From positions 434,001 to 498,000 of the forward strand of contig CAVQJJ010000005.1 in assembly GCA_963712835.1 (NCBI GenBank): a stretch of DNA of 64,000 bases. Reading direction: 5' to 3'. The translations under genes and the position numbers were made by a program. Positions 16,593 to 25,173 of the stretch are shown here, in pieces. Source of the DNA: DATARH01 sp963712835 (GTDB lineage: Bacteria; Pseudomonadota; Alphaproteobacteria; ATCC43930; CGMCC-115725). Within the stretch, counting starts at the first letter, position 1; every line of letters starts with the position of its first letter. Under the pieces are notes generated by a model, which was not told the origin of the DNA, searched no databases, and saw only the letters and a program-made list of their open reading frames with translations.

Positions 16593-17042
16593 ATGCGTAC
16601 GCGTAATCACAAGGGCAATGTGTTTGTCGGCAACCTGCCGCCCGGCTTCACCGACGAGCGATTGGCCGAGACTTTCGACCCATTCGGCATGGTGCTCTCC
16701 GCGGCGATCGCGCGCGACCCGAATACCGGCGCGCGGCTGCGCTACGGGTTTGTCGACATTGCCACCGAAAAGGCCGCCAAGGCGGCGATCGCCGGGCTCA
16801 ACGGCACGCCGGTCGACGGCTCGAAGCTGTCGGTCCAGATGAGCGAGAAGCCGGCGAAAAAGGCGCCAGGCGCCGCCAAGGGTCCCGGCGTGGGGCCAGC
16901 CAAGCGACCACCGCTCCGGGTCGCGCCGCGCATCACCCCGCGCGAGGGCGAGCCGGGCTTCACCGCGGTCGCGCGCCCGCAGCCCAATTTCCAGGTCGAG
17001 CGCCGCCCGTTGCGCCCCCTCATCCGTCGGCCGACGCCTTAG
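16593..17042 (+). CDS. RRM-domain RNA-binding protein
   Basis: A single RNA recognition motif occupies residues 8-85. RNP2 is VFVGNL, RNP1 is RYGFVDI, and the intervening acidic loop is DERLAETFDPFG. A 60-residue basic, Pro/Arg-rich tail (KKAPGAAKG, RRPLRPLIRRP) follows and could add nonspecific RNA binding. Bacterial RRM proteins of this size occur in proteobacteria and cyanobacteria and are usually post-transcriptional or cold-related factors. That is family knowledge, not shown here. It is convergent with the nicotinamidase (3-base gap). Confidence 0.85.
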   Translation: MRTRNHKGNVFVGNLPPGFTDERLAETFDPFGMVLSAAIARDPNTGARLRYGFVDIATEKAAKAAIAGLNGTPVDGSKLSVQMSEKPAKKAPGAAKGPGVGPAKRPPLRVAPRITPREGEPGFTAVARPQPNFQVERRPLRPLIRRPTP

Positions 17043-17045
17043 CGG

Positions 17046-17657
17046 CTAGACCAACACCAATCCTGCCTGGCGCATTTCCTCAAGCGCGCGGGCAAGCGAG
17101 CCTTCGATATCGATACCGCGGCAGGCGTCGACCACAACTCTTGCCTCAAACCCCGCCGCGACGGCGTCGAGCGCCGAATAGAGCACGCAGAAATCGGTCG
17201 CGAGCCCGCACAGCGTGACGCGGGTGAAGCTACGCTCCCGGAGATAAGCGGCAAGGCCGGTCGCGGTCTTGCGGTCGTTCTCCCTGAACGCCGAGTACGA
17301 ATCGATCTGCGGGTGGTAGCCCTTGCGCAGCACCAGCTCGGCATGCGGGACATCGAGCCCGACATGAAAAGCCGCGCCCGACGTCCCCTGCACGCAATGA
17401 TCCGGCCACAAAATCTGCTCGCCATATGGCATCTTCATCGTCGCGAACGGCTGGCCGCCGGGATGGGCGCTGGCGAAGGACGAATGGCCCGGCGTGTGCC
17501 AATCCTGGGTCAGCACGACATGGGTGAAGTCGCGGGCGAGCCGGTTGACGATCGGCACGATCTCATCGCCCTCCGGCACCGCGAGCGCGCCGCCGGGGCA
17601 GAAATCGTTTTGGACATCGACGACGAGGAGCACATCCCGCTCGGTTGATCCTTGCAT
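17046..17657 (-). CDS. pncA: Nicotinamidase (isochorismatase-like hydrolase)
   Basis: The 203-residue product starts at the ATG 17657 and carries all nicotinamidase elements. Catalytic Asp14 is in VVDVQNDFCPGG. Metal ligands are in TQDWHTPGHSSFAS, followed by HPGGQPF. The catalytic Lys is in LRKGYHP, and the nucleophilic Cys in CGLATDFCVLYSALDA. It hydrolyses nicotinamide to nicotinate for NAD salvage in the cytosol. The open frame extends further upstream but that part has no family match. Divergent from the MFS transporter at 17740, with 82 bases between. Confidence 0.92.
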   Translation of the reverse strand: MQGSTERDVLLVVDVQNDFCPGGALAVPEGDEIVPIVNRLARDFTHVVLTQDWHTPGHSSFASAHPGGQPFATMKMPYGEQILWPDHCVQGTSGAAFHVGLDVPHAELVLRKGYHPQIDSYSAFRENDRKTATGLAAYLRERSFTRVTLCGLATDFCVLYSALDAVAAGFEARVVVDACRGIDIEGSLARALEEMRQAGLVLV

Positions 17658-17739
17658 GGCGGCCTTCGGTTTCCCCACGGTGACAGCGCGGGCGATTATC
17701 GGCTTCACTTGCCGGCAAAGACAACATTGGGGGGAAGCG

Positions 17740-19002
17740 ATGCTCGCCTGGTACCGCGACCTGAATGCAAAAGAGCGCAGCACGATGTGGGCCTGCTTCG
17801 GCGGCTGGTCGCTCGATGCATTCGACGTTCAGATGTACAGCTTTATCCTGCCGACGATCATCACCGTTTGGGCGATGTCAAAGGGCGAGGCGGGACTGAT
17901 CGGCACGGTGACCCTGCTCATCTCATCCCTCGGCGGCTGGTTTTCAGGCGCGCTCGCCGACCGCTTCGGCCGGGTGAAGATGCTGCAGATCACCATCCTT
18001 TGGTACTCGGTCTTCACGTTCTTTTGCGCCTTCGCACAGAACTTCGAGCAGCTCTTCATCCTGCGTGCGATGCACGGTTTCGGCTTCGGCGGCGAGTGGG
18101 CCGCCGGCGCGGTGCTGATGGGCGAGGTGATCCGCGACAAATATCGCGGCCGCGGCGTCGGCATCGTGCAGACGGGCTGGGCAATCGGCTGGGGCGCCTC
18201 GGCAATCGCCTATACCGTGGTCTACTGGCTGTTTCCCGAGACCCTCGCCTGGCGCGTTCTGTTCGCGATCGGGCTGGTACCGGCGGTCTTCGTGTTCTGG
18301 GTGCGCCGCCACATCGACGAGCCGGAAATCCATCAGGCGCGGCGTCAGGCGGAGCCTTCGCTCGGTCTGAGCCATCTCTTTTCGGCATTTCGCGGGCCAT
18401 ATCTGTGGACAACGATCAAGGTGGCGCTGATGGTCAGCGGCGCGCAGGGCGGCGGCTATGCGATCGGCATCTGGATGCCGGCTTATCTGCGCACCGTCCG
18501 GCACCTGTCCGCGACGACGACGGGCGGCTTCCTCATCGTGCAGATCCTCGGCGCGCTGATCGGCTTCCTGATCGGCACCTATCTCAGCGACGCCATCGGC
18601 AGAAAGTGGACGTTTCTCCTCTCGGCGATCGGTTCCTTAGTGATGGTGCTGCTGTTCATGTTCGCGCCGCTCAGCGACGCGGGCATTTTCTGGCTCGGCA
18701 TCCCGCTCAACATTTTCCTGCTGATCAAATTCCCGCCGATGGGGCCGTTCATGACCGAGCTCTACCCGACCGCGATCCGCGGCACGGGCCAGGGGTTCTG
18801 CTATAATGCCGGACGAGCGATCGGCTCGTTCTTCCCGACCATGGTGGGCTTTGTCAGCGAAGGCATGCCGCTGGGCGTGGTCATCGCGATCTTCAGCTCG
18901 GTGGCATTCGGGGTCATGATCCTGATGCTGCTGATGCTGCCGGAGACGCGCGGACGCAGCCTCGCCGAGCTCGACAGCATGGCCGCCGCACCCGGCAACT
19001 AA
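17740..19002 (+). CDS. MFS transporter, sugar/aromatic-acid type (12 TM)
   Basis: From ATG 17740 (GGGGGAAGCG just upstream) the protein has 420 residues and about twelve hydrophobic helices. The MFS loop 2-3 motif is ADRFGRVKM and loop 8-9 shows SDAIGRKW. The N-terminal signature GWSLDAFDVQMYSFILP is typical of the aromatic acid:H+ symporter/sialate-transporter-like group. It probably imports an organic acid by proton symport at the inner membrane. It is convergent with the RNA methyltransferase gene (2-base gap) and divergent from pncA. A role in nicotinate uptake is possible from position but is only a guess. Confidence 0.87.
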   Translation: MLAWYRDLNAKERSTMWACFGGWSLDAFDVQMYSFILPTIITVWAMSKGEAGLIGTVTLLISSLGGWFSGALADRFGRVKMLQITILWYSVFTFFCAFAQNFEQLFILRAMHGFGFGGEWAAGAVLMGEVIRDKYRGRGVGIVQTGWAIGWGASAIAYTVVYWLFPETLAWRVLFAIGLVPAVFVFWVRRHIDEPEIHQARRQAEPSLGLSHLFSAFRGPYLWTTIKVALMVSGAQGGGYAIGIWMPAYLRTVRHLSATTTGGFLIVQILGALIGFLIGTYLSDAIGRKWTFLLSAIGSLVMVLLFMFAPLSDAGIFWLGIPLNIFLLIKFPPMGPFMTELYPTAIRGTGQGFCYNAGRAIGSFFPTMVGFVSEGMPLGVVIAIFSSVAFGVMILMLLMLPETRGRSLAELDSMAAAPGN

Positions 19003-19004
19003 GA

Positions 19005-20303
19005 CTATCGCCGGAACACGGCGACCAGCTCGAGGTGCGGCGTCCAGACGAACTGGTCGAGCGGCATCACCTTTTCCAGCCGGTAGCCGCCGGCGACGAG
19101 CAGCGCGGCGTCGCGCGCGAACGTCGCGGGATTGCATGAGACGGCGATGACGGTTTCGATCGTCGAGGCGGCCAGCGCTTCGGCCTGGCGCCGCGCACCG
19201 GCGCGCGGCGGATCGAACACGACGGCGGCGTAGGACGTTAGCTCCGCGGGCGATAGCGGCTCACGATCGAGGTCGCGGCGTTCCGCCGTGACCCGCGGCA
19301 TGCGCGCGGCGGCCTCCGCGAGCGCCCTGGCAGCGGTCGCGTCTCCTTCGACCGCGTGCACCATGCCGTTCTGCGCTAGCGCAAAGCTGAACGTGCCGAG
19401 CCCGGCGTAGAGATCGAGCGCCGGACGGTTTTTGTCGACCGCCGCAACGACCTCGGCGACCAGCGTTGCCTCCGCCGCCGCGCTCGCCTGCAGAAAAGCG
19501 CCTGGCGGAAACGGCACCGCGACGCCGGAAAACACGACGCGCACCGGCCGCCGCTCGACGACCGGCACATCTTCCTGTCCGTGCCGCCAAACGACGCGCA
19601 CCAGATCGTGCGTCTCGGCGAGAGCGGCCAATGCTTCGAGCGCGGCGAGCCCCGGCTTCTCTTTGGTCTCGATCAGGATATCCACGCCGCCGTCGCAGCG
19701 CGTCAGCGTCGCCTCCGCCGCGCCGCCCGGCGGCAGGATCGCGGCTGCGGCGCGCCGCAACGGGTCGATCAGCGCGAACAGCGCCGGCTCGAGCACCGCG
19801 CATTCCTCGACATCGAGCAGCGCGTGGCGGAAACGCTCGCGAAAGCCGACGATGACCGGCGCGCTCGAAGCGTGCGTCCGCGCGAGGCCAATTCGCGCGC
19901 GGCGGCGATGCGGCGGCACGGTCACGAGCGGCGCGACGACGCCGGGCTCGATGCCGACCCGGCGCAGTGCCGCGCTCAGCGCGCCAAGCTTGACGGCGCG
20001 ATAATCCGCGGGCGCGAGATGCTGTAAGGCGCAGCCACCGCAGCGCCCGAAATGGCGGCAAAGAGGCGCGGCGCGGTGCGGCCCTTCTTCGATGAGTTCG
20101 ATAACGCGGCCTTCGCGGCCCGGTCCGCGCCGCACGCCGAGCTCGACCCGTACCCGGTCACCCGGCGCGGTAAAGGGCAGGAAGATCGTCTCGCCGTCCC
20201 AATGCGCGATCCCGTCGCCCTGCGCGCCAAGGCTTTCGGCAACAAGTTCGATCAGTTCGGACCGTGGCGCTGCCGCGGGCGAACGCTTCCGCGCCCGGGT
20301 CAT
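19005..20303 (-). CDS. RNA 5-methyluridine methyltransferase family (TrmA/RumA/RlmD-like)
   Basis: The 432-residue product has an N-terminal TRAM domain (ESLGAQGDGIAHWDGETIFL). A [4Fe-4S]-binding set follows with Cys82, Cys88 and Cys91 in CRHFGRCGGCALQH. The methyltransferase domain has LDLYAGLGTFSFAL, FDPPRAGARRQ and catalytic Cys in AVSCNPATFARD near the C-terminus. This family methylates C5 of a uridine in rRNA or tRNA; which base is not predictable here. Its first codons overlap the stop of the DUF4337 gene by four bases, so the two are translationally coupled. Confidence 0.9.
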   Translation of the reverse strand: MTRARKRSPAAAPRSELIELVAESLGAQGDGIAHWDGETIFLPFTAPGDRVRVELGVRRGPGREGRVIELIEEGPHRAAPLCRHFGRCGGCALQHLAPADYRAVKLGALSAALRRVGIEPGVVAPLVTVPPHRRRARIGLARTHASSAPVIVGFRERFRHALLDVEECAVLEPALFALIDPLRRAAAAILPPGGAAEATLTRCDGGVDILIETKEKPGLAALEALAALAETHDLVRVVWRHGQEDVPVVERRPVRVVFSGVAVPFPPGAFLQASAAAEATLVAEVVAAVDKNRPALDLYAGLGTFSFALAQNGMVHAVEGDATAARALAEAAARMPRVTAERRDLDREPLSPAELTSYAAVVFDPPRAGARRQAEALAASTIETVIAVSCNPATFARDAALLVAGGYRLEKVMPLDQFVWTPHLELVAVFRR

Positions 20304-20920
20304 CCCGGTAGCGGCAAGGGGACGACCAGCAAGTAGCCATTGACCGTCAGCGCGACTGCGACCACGGCAATCGTCGCGCTCAACCCCAGCAGCGCGCGAG
20401 ACGCCGCGACAATCGCCACCGATCCGAGCACGATCGCGATCTGGAACAGCGCCGCCGCGAACTCGAAATTCGGGTCCTGTTCGGCGGCGTGGTCGCGCTC
20501 GCGTTCCAACTCCTTCGCTTTCGCCAGCAGCTCCTGGCGCCCTTCCCCGCTCGCCGGGTCGCTCTCGTAACGCGCAGCGTTGCTGCGATAGCGCTGGATA
20601 TGCTCAGTCGCGGTGGCCTTGCCGGCATCGGACAACCCCGGCAGCTGGTTCAGCTCAAACTCCGACTGGTCAGCGGCCAGCTGATAGACCGTCTCGCGCA
20701 GATACTTTGCCTGCGCGAAGGCATAGGCATCGGACGCCTTGATATTGGCGTTGAGCATTTCCTTGGTAACGTGGCCGCCGCCGAGCGAGGCGATCGCCAG
20801 CAGCATCGCGACCACGCCGACATAGATCGCCGCCAGCCGACGAAACCCGTCGCCATCGGCATGATGTGCATGGTGCACGTGCTCGTGCACCGGCTCGGGC
20901 GCTTCGCTGGTCTCTACCAT
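20300..20920 (-). CDS. DUF4337-type membrane protein
   Basis: A 206-residue protein with a His-rich N-terminus (HEHVHHAHHADG) and one transmembrane segment (RLAAIYVGVVAMLLAIASLG). The region ASDAYAFAQAKYLRETVYQLA and a charged coiled part (about 115-145) follow. Two C-terminal transmembrane helices complete it. This order is that of DUF4337 inner-membrane proteins; no biochemical role is known to me. The His-rich tail might bind metal ions (inference). It forms an overlapping pair with the downstream RNA methyltransferase. Confidence 0.72.
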   Translation of the reverse strand: MVETSEAPEPVHEHVHHAHHADGDGFRRLAAIYVGVVAMLLAIASLGGGHVTKEMLNANIKASDAYAFAQAKYLRETVYQLAADQSEFELNQLPGLSDAGKATATEHIQRYRSNAARYESDPASGEGRQELLAKAKELERERDHAAEQDPNFEFAAALFQIAIVLGSVAIVAASRALLGLSATIAVVAVALTVNGYLLVVPLPLPG

Positions 20921-20973
20921 GGCGCTGTCTGTACGATGGCCGTGCGGCGGACGGCAAGCGACAGCGTGTCGTC

Positions 20974-22812
20974 TCAGGCAGCCTCGGCTGCGTCGTCGAC
21001 GACAAGCTGCACCGCGTCGCCCCCGCGATACGTGTCGCGCCGCAGATGCCCGGCAATATGGATGGCCCGCCCCTTGGCCTCGGCGATCAGCCTGCCGACC
21101 GGCGTCTCGGCGGCGCGGAAGGCGATCGCGCTCAGCGTCCCGCCGCCCAGCGCGTCGGCGACGCGCAGCTTCAAATGACCGCTGCCGACCGCCTCGACGT
21201 ACTGCGCGCGCACGGTCGGGAAGGCGAAACGCGGCTCGGGATTGGCCGAGCCGAACGGCGCCAATGCGTCGAGTTGGGCGATGAGCCCGCCCTGCGCCGC
21301 CTCGGCCGAGAGCGCCGCGTCGATCGCCAACTCGGGCACAAGCAGCGCATGGTCGAGCCCGTCATTGAGCCGCTCGGCGAGGAATTCCTGCAGTTCGATG
21401 AGCCGGTCGGCGGCGACGCTGAACCCCGCCGCCATCGCATGCCCGCCGCCGTTGATGAGCAGCCCCGCCTGGCGCGCCGCGATCACCGCCGAGCCGAGCG
21501 CCAGCCCCGGCACCGAGCGGCCCGAGCCTTTGCCGATCCCGTCGGCCAGCGCGATAACGATCGCCGGTCTTCCATAGCGCTCCTTAAGTCGCGAGGCGAC
21601 GATGCCGATGACTCCGGGATGCCAGCCCTCCGCCGCGGCGAACACCAGCACCGGCAACTCCGCGTTCTGCCGATCGACCAGCTCGATCGCCGCCGCCAGC
21701 GTCTGCGCCTCGATCTCGCGGCGCTCCTTGTTGTAGGCGTCGAGGTGCTGCGCCCATTCGGCAGCGCGCGCCGGGTCGTCGGTCGACAGCAAGCGTGCGC
21801 CCAAATCCGCGACGCCAACCCGCCCGCCGGCATTGACCCGCGGTCCCAGCACAAAGCCAAGCTGATAGGCGTCGACCGCGGCGGCACGGCCGTTGGTCTG
21901 CGCGACCGCCGCCAGCGCCGCCATGCCGGGATTGGCGCCGCGCGCGGCAACCTTGAGCCCCTGCGCGACCAGCGCGCGGTTGAGCCCGGTCAGCGGCACG
22001 ACATCGCAGACCGTGCCGAGCGCGACGAGGTCGAGCCACTGCAGGAGGTCGGGCTCGGGCCGCGTGCGATACCAGCCGGCCTCGCGCAACGCCCGGTTCG
22101 CGGCAACCGCAAGCAGAAACGCCACGCCCACCGCAGCGAGATGGCCGTGCGCGCTCGCCTCGTCGAGCCGGTTCGGGTTCACCACCGCAACCGCGCTGGG
22201 CAGCAGCGGCTCGGCAACGTGGTGATCGATGACGATGAGGTCGAGGCCTGCGATCTTCGCGGCTTCCAGCGCGTCATGCGCGGTGGTACCGCAATCGACG
22301 GTGACGACGAGGCCGGCGCCCTCGGCTTTGAGCTTCAGGAGCGCCGGCGCGTTGGGGCCGTAACCCTCGCGCATGCGGTCGGGCACGTAAAGCCCGCCCG
22401 TGGCGCCCACCGCCGCGAAAAAGCGCAGCAGCAGCGCCGCCGAGGTCGCGCCGTCGACATCGTAGTCGCCATAAACGACGATCTTCTCGCCGTCGCAGAT
22501 CGCGCGCACCAGTCGTTCGACCGCTCGATCCATGTCCTTCAGATGTGCCGGATCGGGAAGCTGATCGCGCAGGCGCGGGGCCAGGAACCGCGCCGCCTCC
22601 TCCAGCCTCACACCACGCTGGGTCAAGAGCCGTGCCAGAATATCCGACACCGCCAGCTGCGCCGCGATCGCCGCCGCCGCGCCGTCATCGGCCACCCCGC
22701 GCAGCCGCCAGCGACGGCCGCTCGCCGATCGCTCGACCCCGAGAAACGCCGCCTGGTCCCCCAACCTTCGGCCTTTCAGTTTGAGCGCCGGGCCCCCACC
22801 CGGCGGATGCAC
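20974..22812 (-). CDS. recJ: Single-stranded-DNA-specific exonuclease RecJ
   Basis: The 612-residue DHH-family nuclease degrades ssDNA 5' to 3' in recombination and repair. The metal-binding motifs are present in order: VVYGDYDVDGATSAALL, VTVDCGTT, VIDHHVAEP and PRVNAGGRVG. The DHHA1 part has NGGGHAMAAGFSV, and a C-terminal OB-type region follows (PEPRFAFPTVRAQYVE). It starts with GTG two bases after the glpX stop (TAAGGTG), so it is translated as part of the hom-glpX-recJ unit. This gene order is conserved in many alphaproteobacteria. Length is typical. Confidence 0.95.
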   Translation of the reverse strand: MHPPGGGPALKLKGRRLGDQAAFLGVERSASGRRWRLRGVADDGAAAAIAAQLAVSDILARLLTQRGVRLEEAARFLAPRLRDQLPDPAHLKDMDRAVERLVRAICDGEKIVVYGDYDVDGATSAALLLRFFAAVGATGGLYVPDRMREGYGPNAPALLKLKAEGAGLVVTVDCGTTAHDALEAAKIAGLDLIVIDHHVAEPLLPSAVAVVNPNRLDEASAHGHLAAVGVAFLLAVAANRALREAGWYRTRPEPDLLQWLDLVALGTVCDVVPLTGLNRALVAQGLKVAARGANPGMAALAAVAQTNGRAAAVDAYQLGFVLGPRVNAGGRVGVADLGARLLSTDDPARAAEWAQHLDAYNKERREIEAQTLAAAIELVDRQNAELPVLVFAAAEGWHPGVIGIVASRLKERYGRPAIVIALADGIGKGSGRSVPGLALGSAVIAARQAGLLINGGGHAMAAGFSVAADRLIELQEFLAERLNDGLDHALLVPELAIDAALSAEAAQGGLIAQLDALAPFGSANPEPRFAFPTVRAQYVEAVGSGHLKLRVADALGGGTLSAIAFRAAETPVGRLIAEAKGRAIHIAGHLRRDTYRGGDAVQLVVDDAAEAA

Positions 22813-22813
22813 C

Positions 22814-23806
22814 TTACCGCGAAAACCGCGCGAAGCTCTCCTTGCGAGAGAGATCGTGCTTGGCCTCGATATAGCGAACGGTGCCGGTGCGCGAGCGCAT
22901 CACCACCGAATGCGTCATCGCCCCACCCGGAAAGCGCCGCACACCCTTCAGCATCGTGCCGTTGGTGACGCCCGTCGCGGCGAACATCACGTCGCCATGC
23001 GCCAGGTCGAGGAGGCTGTAAACCCGATCGAGGTCGGTGATGCCGAGCCGGTGCGCGCGCCCACGCTCGTCATCGTTGCGGAACAGGAGCTTGCCCTGCA
23101 TCTGGCCGCCGATGCAGCGCAGCGCCGCGGCAGCCAGCACACCTTCGGGCGCGCCGCCCGAGCCCATATAGATGTCGATCCCGGTCTCCGGGTCGGAGGT
23201 GGCGATGACGCCGCTGACGTCGCCGTCGCCGATCAGCATGATCCGCGCTCCCGCCGCGCGCACCTTGGCGATGAGATCCGCATGGCGCGGCCGGTCGAGG
23301 ATGCAGACGACGAGGTCCGAGATCTCCGTCTTTTTGGCCTGTGCGAGGTTTTTCAGGTTCGCCTGCGGCTCGGCCTCGATATCGATCAAATCATCGGGCA
23401 GCCCGCCGCCGACCGCAATTTTCTCCATGTAGACGTCGGGGGCATTGAGGAACCCGCCGGAATCGGCCATCGCCAGTGTCGCCAGCGCATTGGCGCCGCC
23501 CTTGGCGGTGATTGTCGTGCCTTCCAGCGGGTCGAGGGCGATGTCAATCGCCGGACCGCTCCCGGTACCGACCTTCTCACCGATATAGAGCATCGGCGCC
23601 TCGTCGCGCTCGCCCTCGCCAATGACGACGGTGCCGTCGATCGTGAGGCCGTTGAGCGCCTGGCGCATCGCGTCGACCGCCGCCTGGTCGGCCGCCTTTT
23701 CATCGCCGCGCCCCATCAGCCGCGAGGCGCTGAGCGCCGCGACCTCGGTGACGCGCACGGCTTCGAGCGCGAGGTTGCGATCCATATGCGGAGCTTCGTC
23801 GACCAC
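22814..23806 (-). CDS. glpX: Class II fructose-1,6-bisphosphatase
   Basis: The 330-residue GlpX-type enzyme dephosphorylates fructose-1,6-bisphosphate for gluconeogenesis, using a divalent metal. Characteristic blocks are GEGERDEAPMLYIGE, DIALDPLEGT, ADSGGFLNAPDVYMEK, GDGDVSGVIAT and GSGGAPEGVLAAAAL. The start is GTG 23806 with GGAGGAG upstream. It sits 24 bases downstream of hom and just before recJ. The last ~60 residues (TGVTNGTMLKGVRRFPGG) match the family end, so the protein is complete. Confidence 0.95.
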   Translation of the reverse strand: MVDEAPHMDRNLALEAVRVTEVAALSASRLMGRGDEKAADQAAVDAMRQALNGLTIDGTVVIGEGERDEAPMLYIGEKVGTGSGPAIDIALDPLEGTTITAKGGANALATLAMADSGGFLNAPDVYMEKIAVGGGLPDDLIDIEAEPQANLKNLAQAKKTEISDLVVCILDRPRHADLIAKVRAAGARIMLIGDGDVSGVIATSDPETGIDIYMGSGGAPEGVLAAAALRCIGGQMQGKLLFRNDDERGRAHRLGITDLDRVYSLLDLAHGDVMFAATGVTNGTMLKGVRRFPGGAMTHSVVMRSRTGTVRYIEAKHDLSRKESFARFSR

Positions 23807-23830
23807 AGTCTCCTCCCTACTTTTCTTTGA

Positions 23831-25123
23831 TCAGAAATCCTCGATGCGGATGATCTGCGGTGGTTCGAGCACGCTGTCGAACTTGCCAATGGCCGCGAGC
23901 GCCCGCTGCATCGCCGCCTCCACCGTTACGTGCGTCGTCAGCACCACCGGCACCGCCTCGCTCGGCGAGCGGCCGCGCTGGATCATCGATTCGAGCGAGA
24001 CCTGCTGGTCGCGCAGCGCCGCGGCGACGTCGGCGATGACGCCCGGCTGATCCTTGACCATCAGCCGGATGTAATACGCGCCCTCGTGCCGTTCCATCGG
24101 CGCCCCGGATAGGCGTTCGAGCGACGCCGTCGGCACGCCGAACGGCGCGATTTGGCGCCCGGCGGCAATGTCGACGATATCGGCGACGACCGCCGATGCC
24201 GTCGGCCCAGCGCCGGCGCCGCGCCCTTCGAGCATCAGCTGGCCGACAAAGTCGCCCTCCGCGACGATGCCGTTGAAGACGCCCTCGACCGCCGCGATCG
24301 GCGTCTCGCGCCGCACCATGCACGGGTGGACGCGCTGTTCGAGGCCGTGATCGGTCAGCCGCGCGATGCCCAGGAGCTTGATACGATAACCGAGCTCCTC
24401 GGCAAATTCGATGTCGAGCCGCGAGATATGGCGGATGCCCTGGCAATAGACCGCGGCGAGGTCGACTGGCCGGCGGAACGCGACGCTGGCGAGGATCGCC
24501 AGCTTGTGCGAGGCGTCGACGCCGTCGATATCGAAGCTCGGATCGGCCTCGGCATAGCCCAGCTGCTGCGCTTCGGCGAGCACCTCGGCAAAGTCGCGGC
24601 CGCTCTCGCGCATCGTCGTCAGGATGTAGTTGGTGGTGCCGTTGAGGATGCCGTAGACGCGGGAAAGGCGGTTGCCGACCAGCCCCTCGCGCAGCGTCTT
24701 GATGATGGGGATGCCGCCGGCGACCGCCGCCTCGAAAGCGAGCGCCACGCCGGCCGCCTCGGCGGTCTCGGCGAGCGCCGTCCCGTGTTCGGCCATCAGC
24801 GCTTTGTTGGCGGTGACCACGTGCTTCTTGTGCGCCAGCGCCGTCTCGACGACGCGGCGTCCGATGCCTTCGGCGCCGCCGATCAGCTCGACGACGACAT
24901 CGACCGCCGGGTCAGCCGCCATCGCCGCGGCATCGTCATACCAGCGCGCGCCGGACAGATCGGCGCCGCGGTCGCGCGACCGGTCGCGCGCCGAAACCGC
25001 GGCGACGACGAGCCGGCGGCCGGCCCGGATCGTCAGATGCTCGGCCTGCCGCTGCAGCAGTTGCAGGGCGCCGGCGCCGACCGTGCCGAGACCGGCGACC
25101 GCGATGTTGAGTGGCCCAGTCAA
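23831..25123 (-). CDS. hom: Homoserine dehydrogenase
   Basis: A 430-residue NAD(P)-dependent enzyme reducing aspartate semialdehyde to homoserine for Thr, Met and Ile synthesis. The N-terminal Rossmann motif is VAGLGTVGAGALQLL. The catalytic-domain signatures are VTANKALMAEHG, AVAGGIPIIKTLREGL, GILNGTTNYILTTM and the Lys in DASHKLAILAS. A C-terminal ACT domain (about 350-430, YYIRLMVKDQPGVIADVAAAL) implies allosteric feedback, usually by threonine. Start is TTG 25123 with GGAG eight bases upstream. A 13-bp tandem repeat containing this Shine-Dalgarno sits in the leader. First gene of hom-glpX-recJ. Confidence 0.95.
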   Translation of the reverse strand: MTGPLNIAVAGLGTVGAGALQLLQRQAEHLTIRAGRRLVVAAVSARDRSRDRGADLSGARWYDDAAAMAADPAVDVVVELIGGAEGIGRRVVETALAHKKHVVTANKALMAEHGTALAETAEAAGVALAFEAAVAGGIPIIKTLREGLVGNRLSRVYGILNGTTNYILTTMRESGRDFAEVLAEAQQLGYAEADPSFDIDGVDASHKLAILASVAFRRPVDLAAVYCQGIRHISRLDIEFAEELGYRIKLLGIARLTDHGLEQRVHPCMVRRETPIAAVEGVFNGIVAEGDFVGQLMLEGRGAGAGPTASAVVADIVDIAAGRQIAPFGVPTASLERLSGAPMERHEGAYYIRLMVKDQPGVIADVAAALRDQQVSLESMIQRGRSPSEAVPVVLTTHVTVEAAMQRALAAIGKFDSVLEPPQIIRIEDF

Positions 25124-25129
25124 ATTTTT

Positions 25130-25159
25130 ATCTCCGGCAAACTCTCATCTCCGGCAAAC
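25130..25159 (-). repeat. Tandem 13-bp repeat carrying two Shine-Dalgarno-like sites before hom
   Basis: ATCTCCGGCAAAC occurs at 25130-25142 and again at 25147-25159. Read on the minus strand each copy is GTTTGCCGGAGAT, so a GGAG is duplicated 17 bases apart. The proximal GGAG serves the TTG start of hom. The distal one is followed directly by an ATG opening a six-codon frame (MRVCRR, stop). This could be a leader peptide or just a duplicated ribosome loading site. Confidence 0.55.
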
Positions 25160-25173
25160 CCATCCTGCGGCAA

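Noticed and set aside
17658..17783. Upstream extension of nicotinamidase to 17783
   Set aside because: Would cover the start of the divergent MFS gene; Met at 17657 fits the family.
20866..22968. 700-codon plus-strand frame over recJ
   Set aside because: Antisense shadow of recJ, whose motifs are unmistakable; no ribosome binding site or domain in the shadow.
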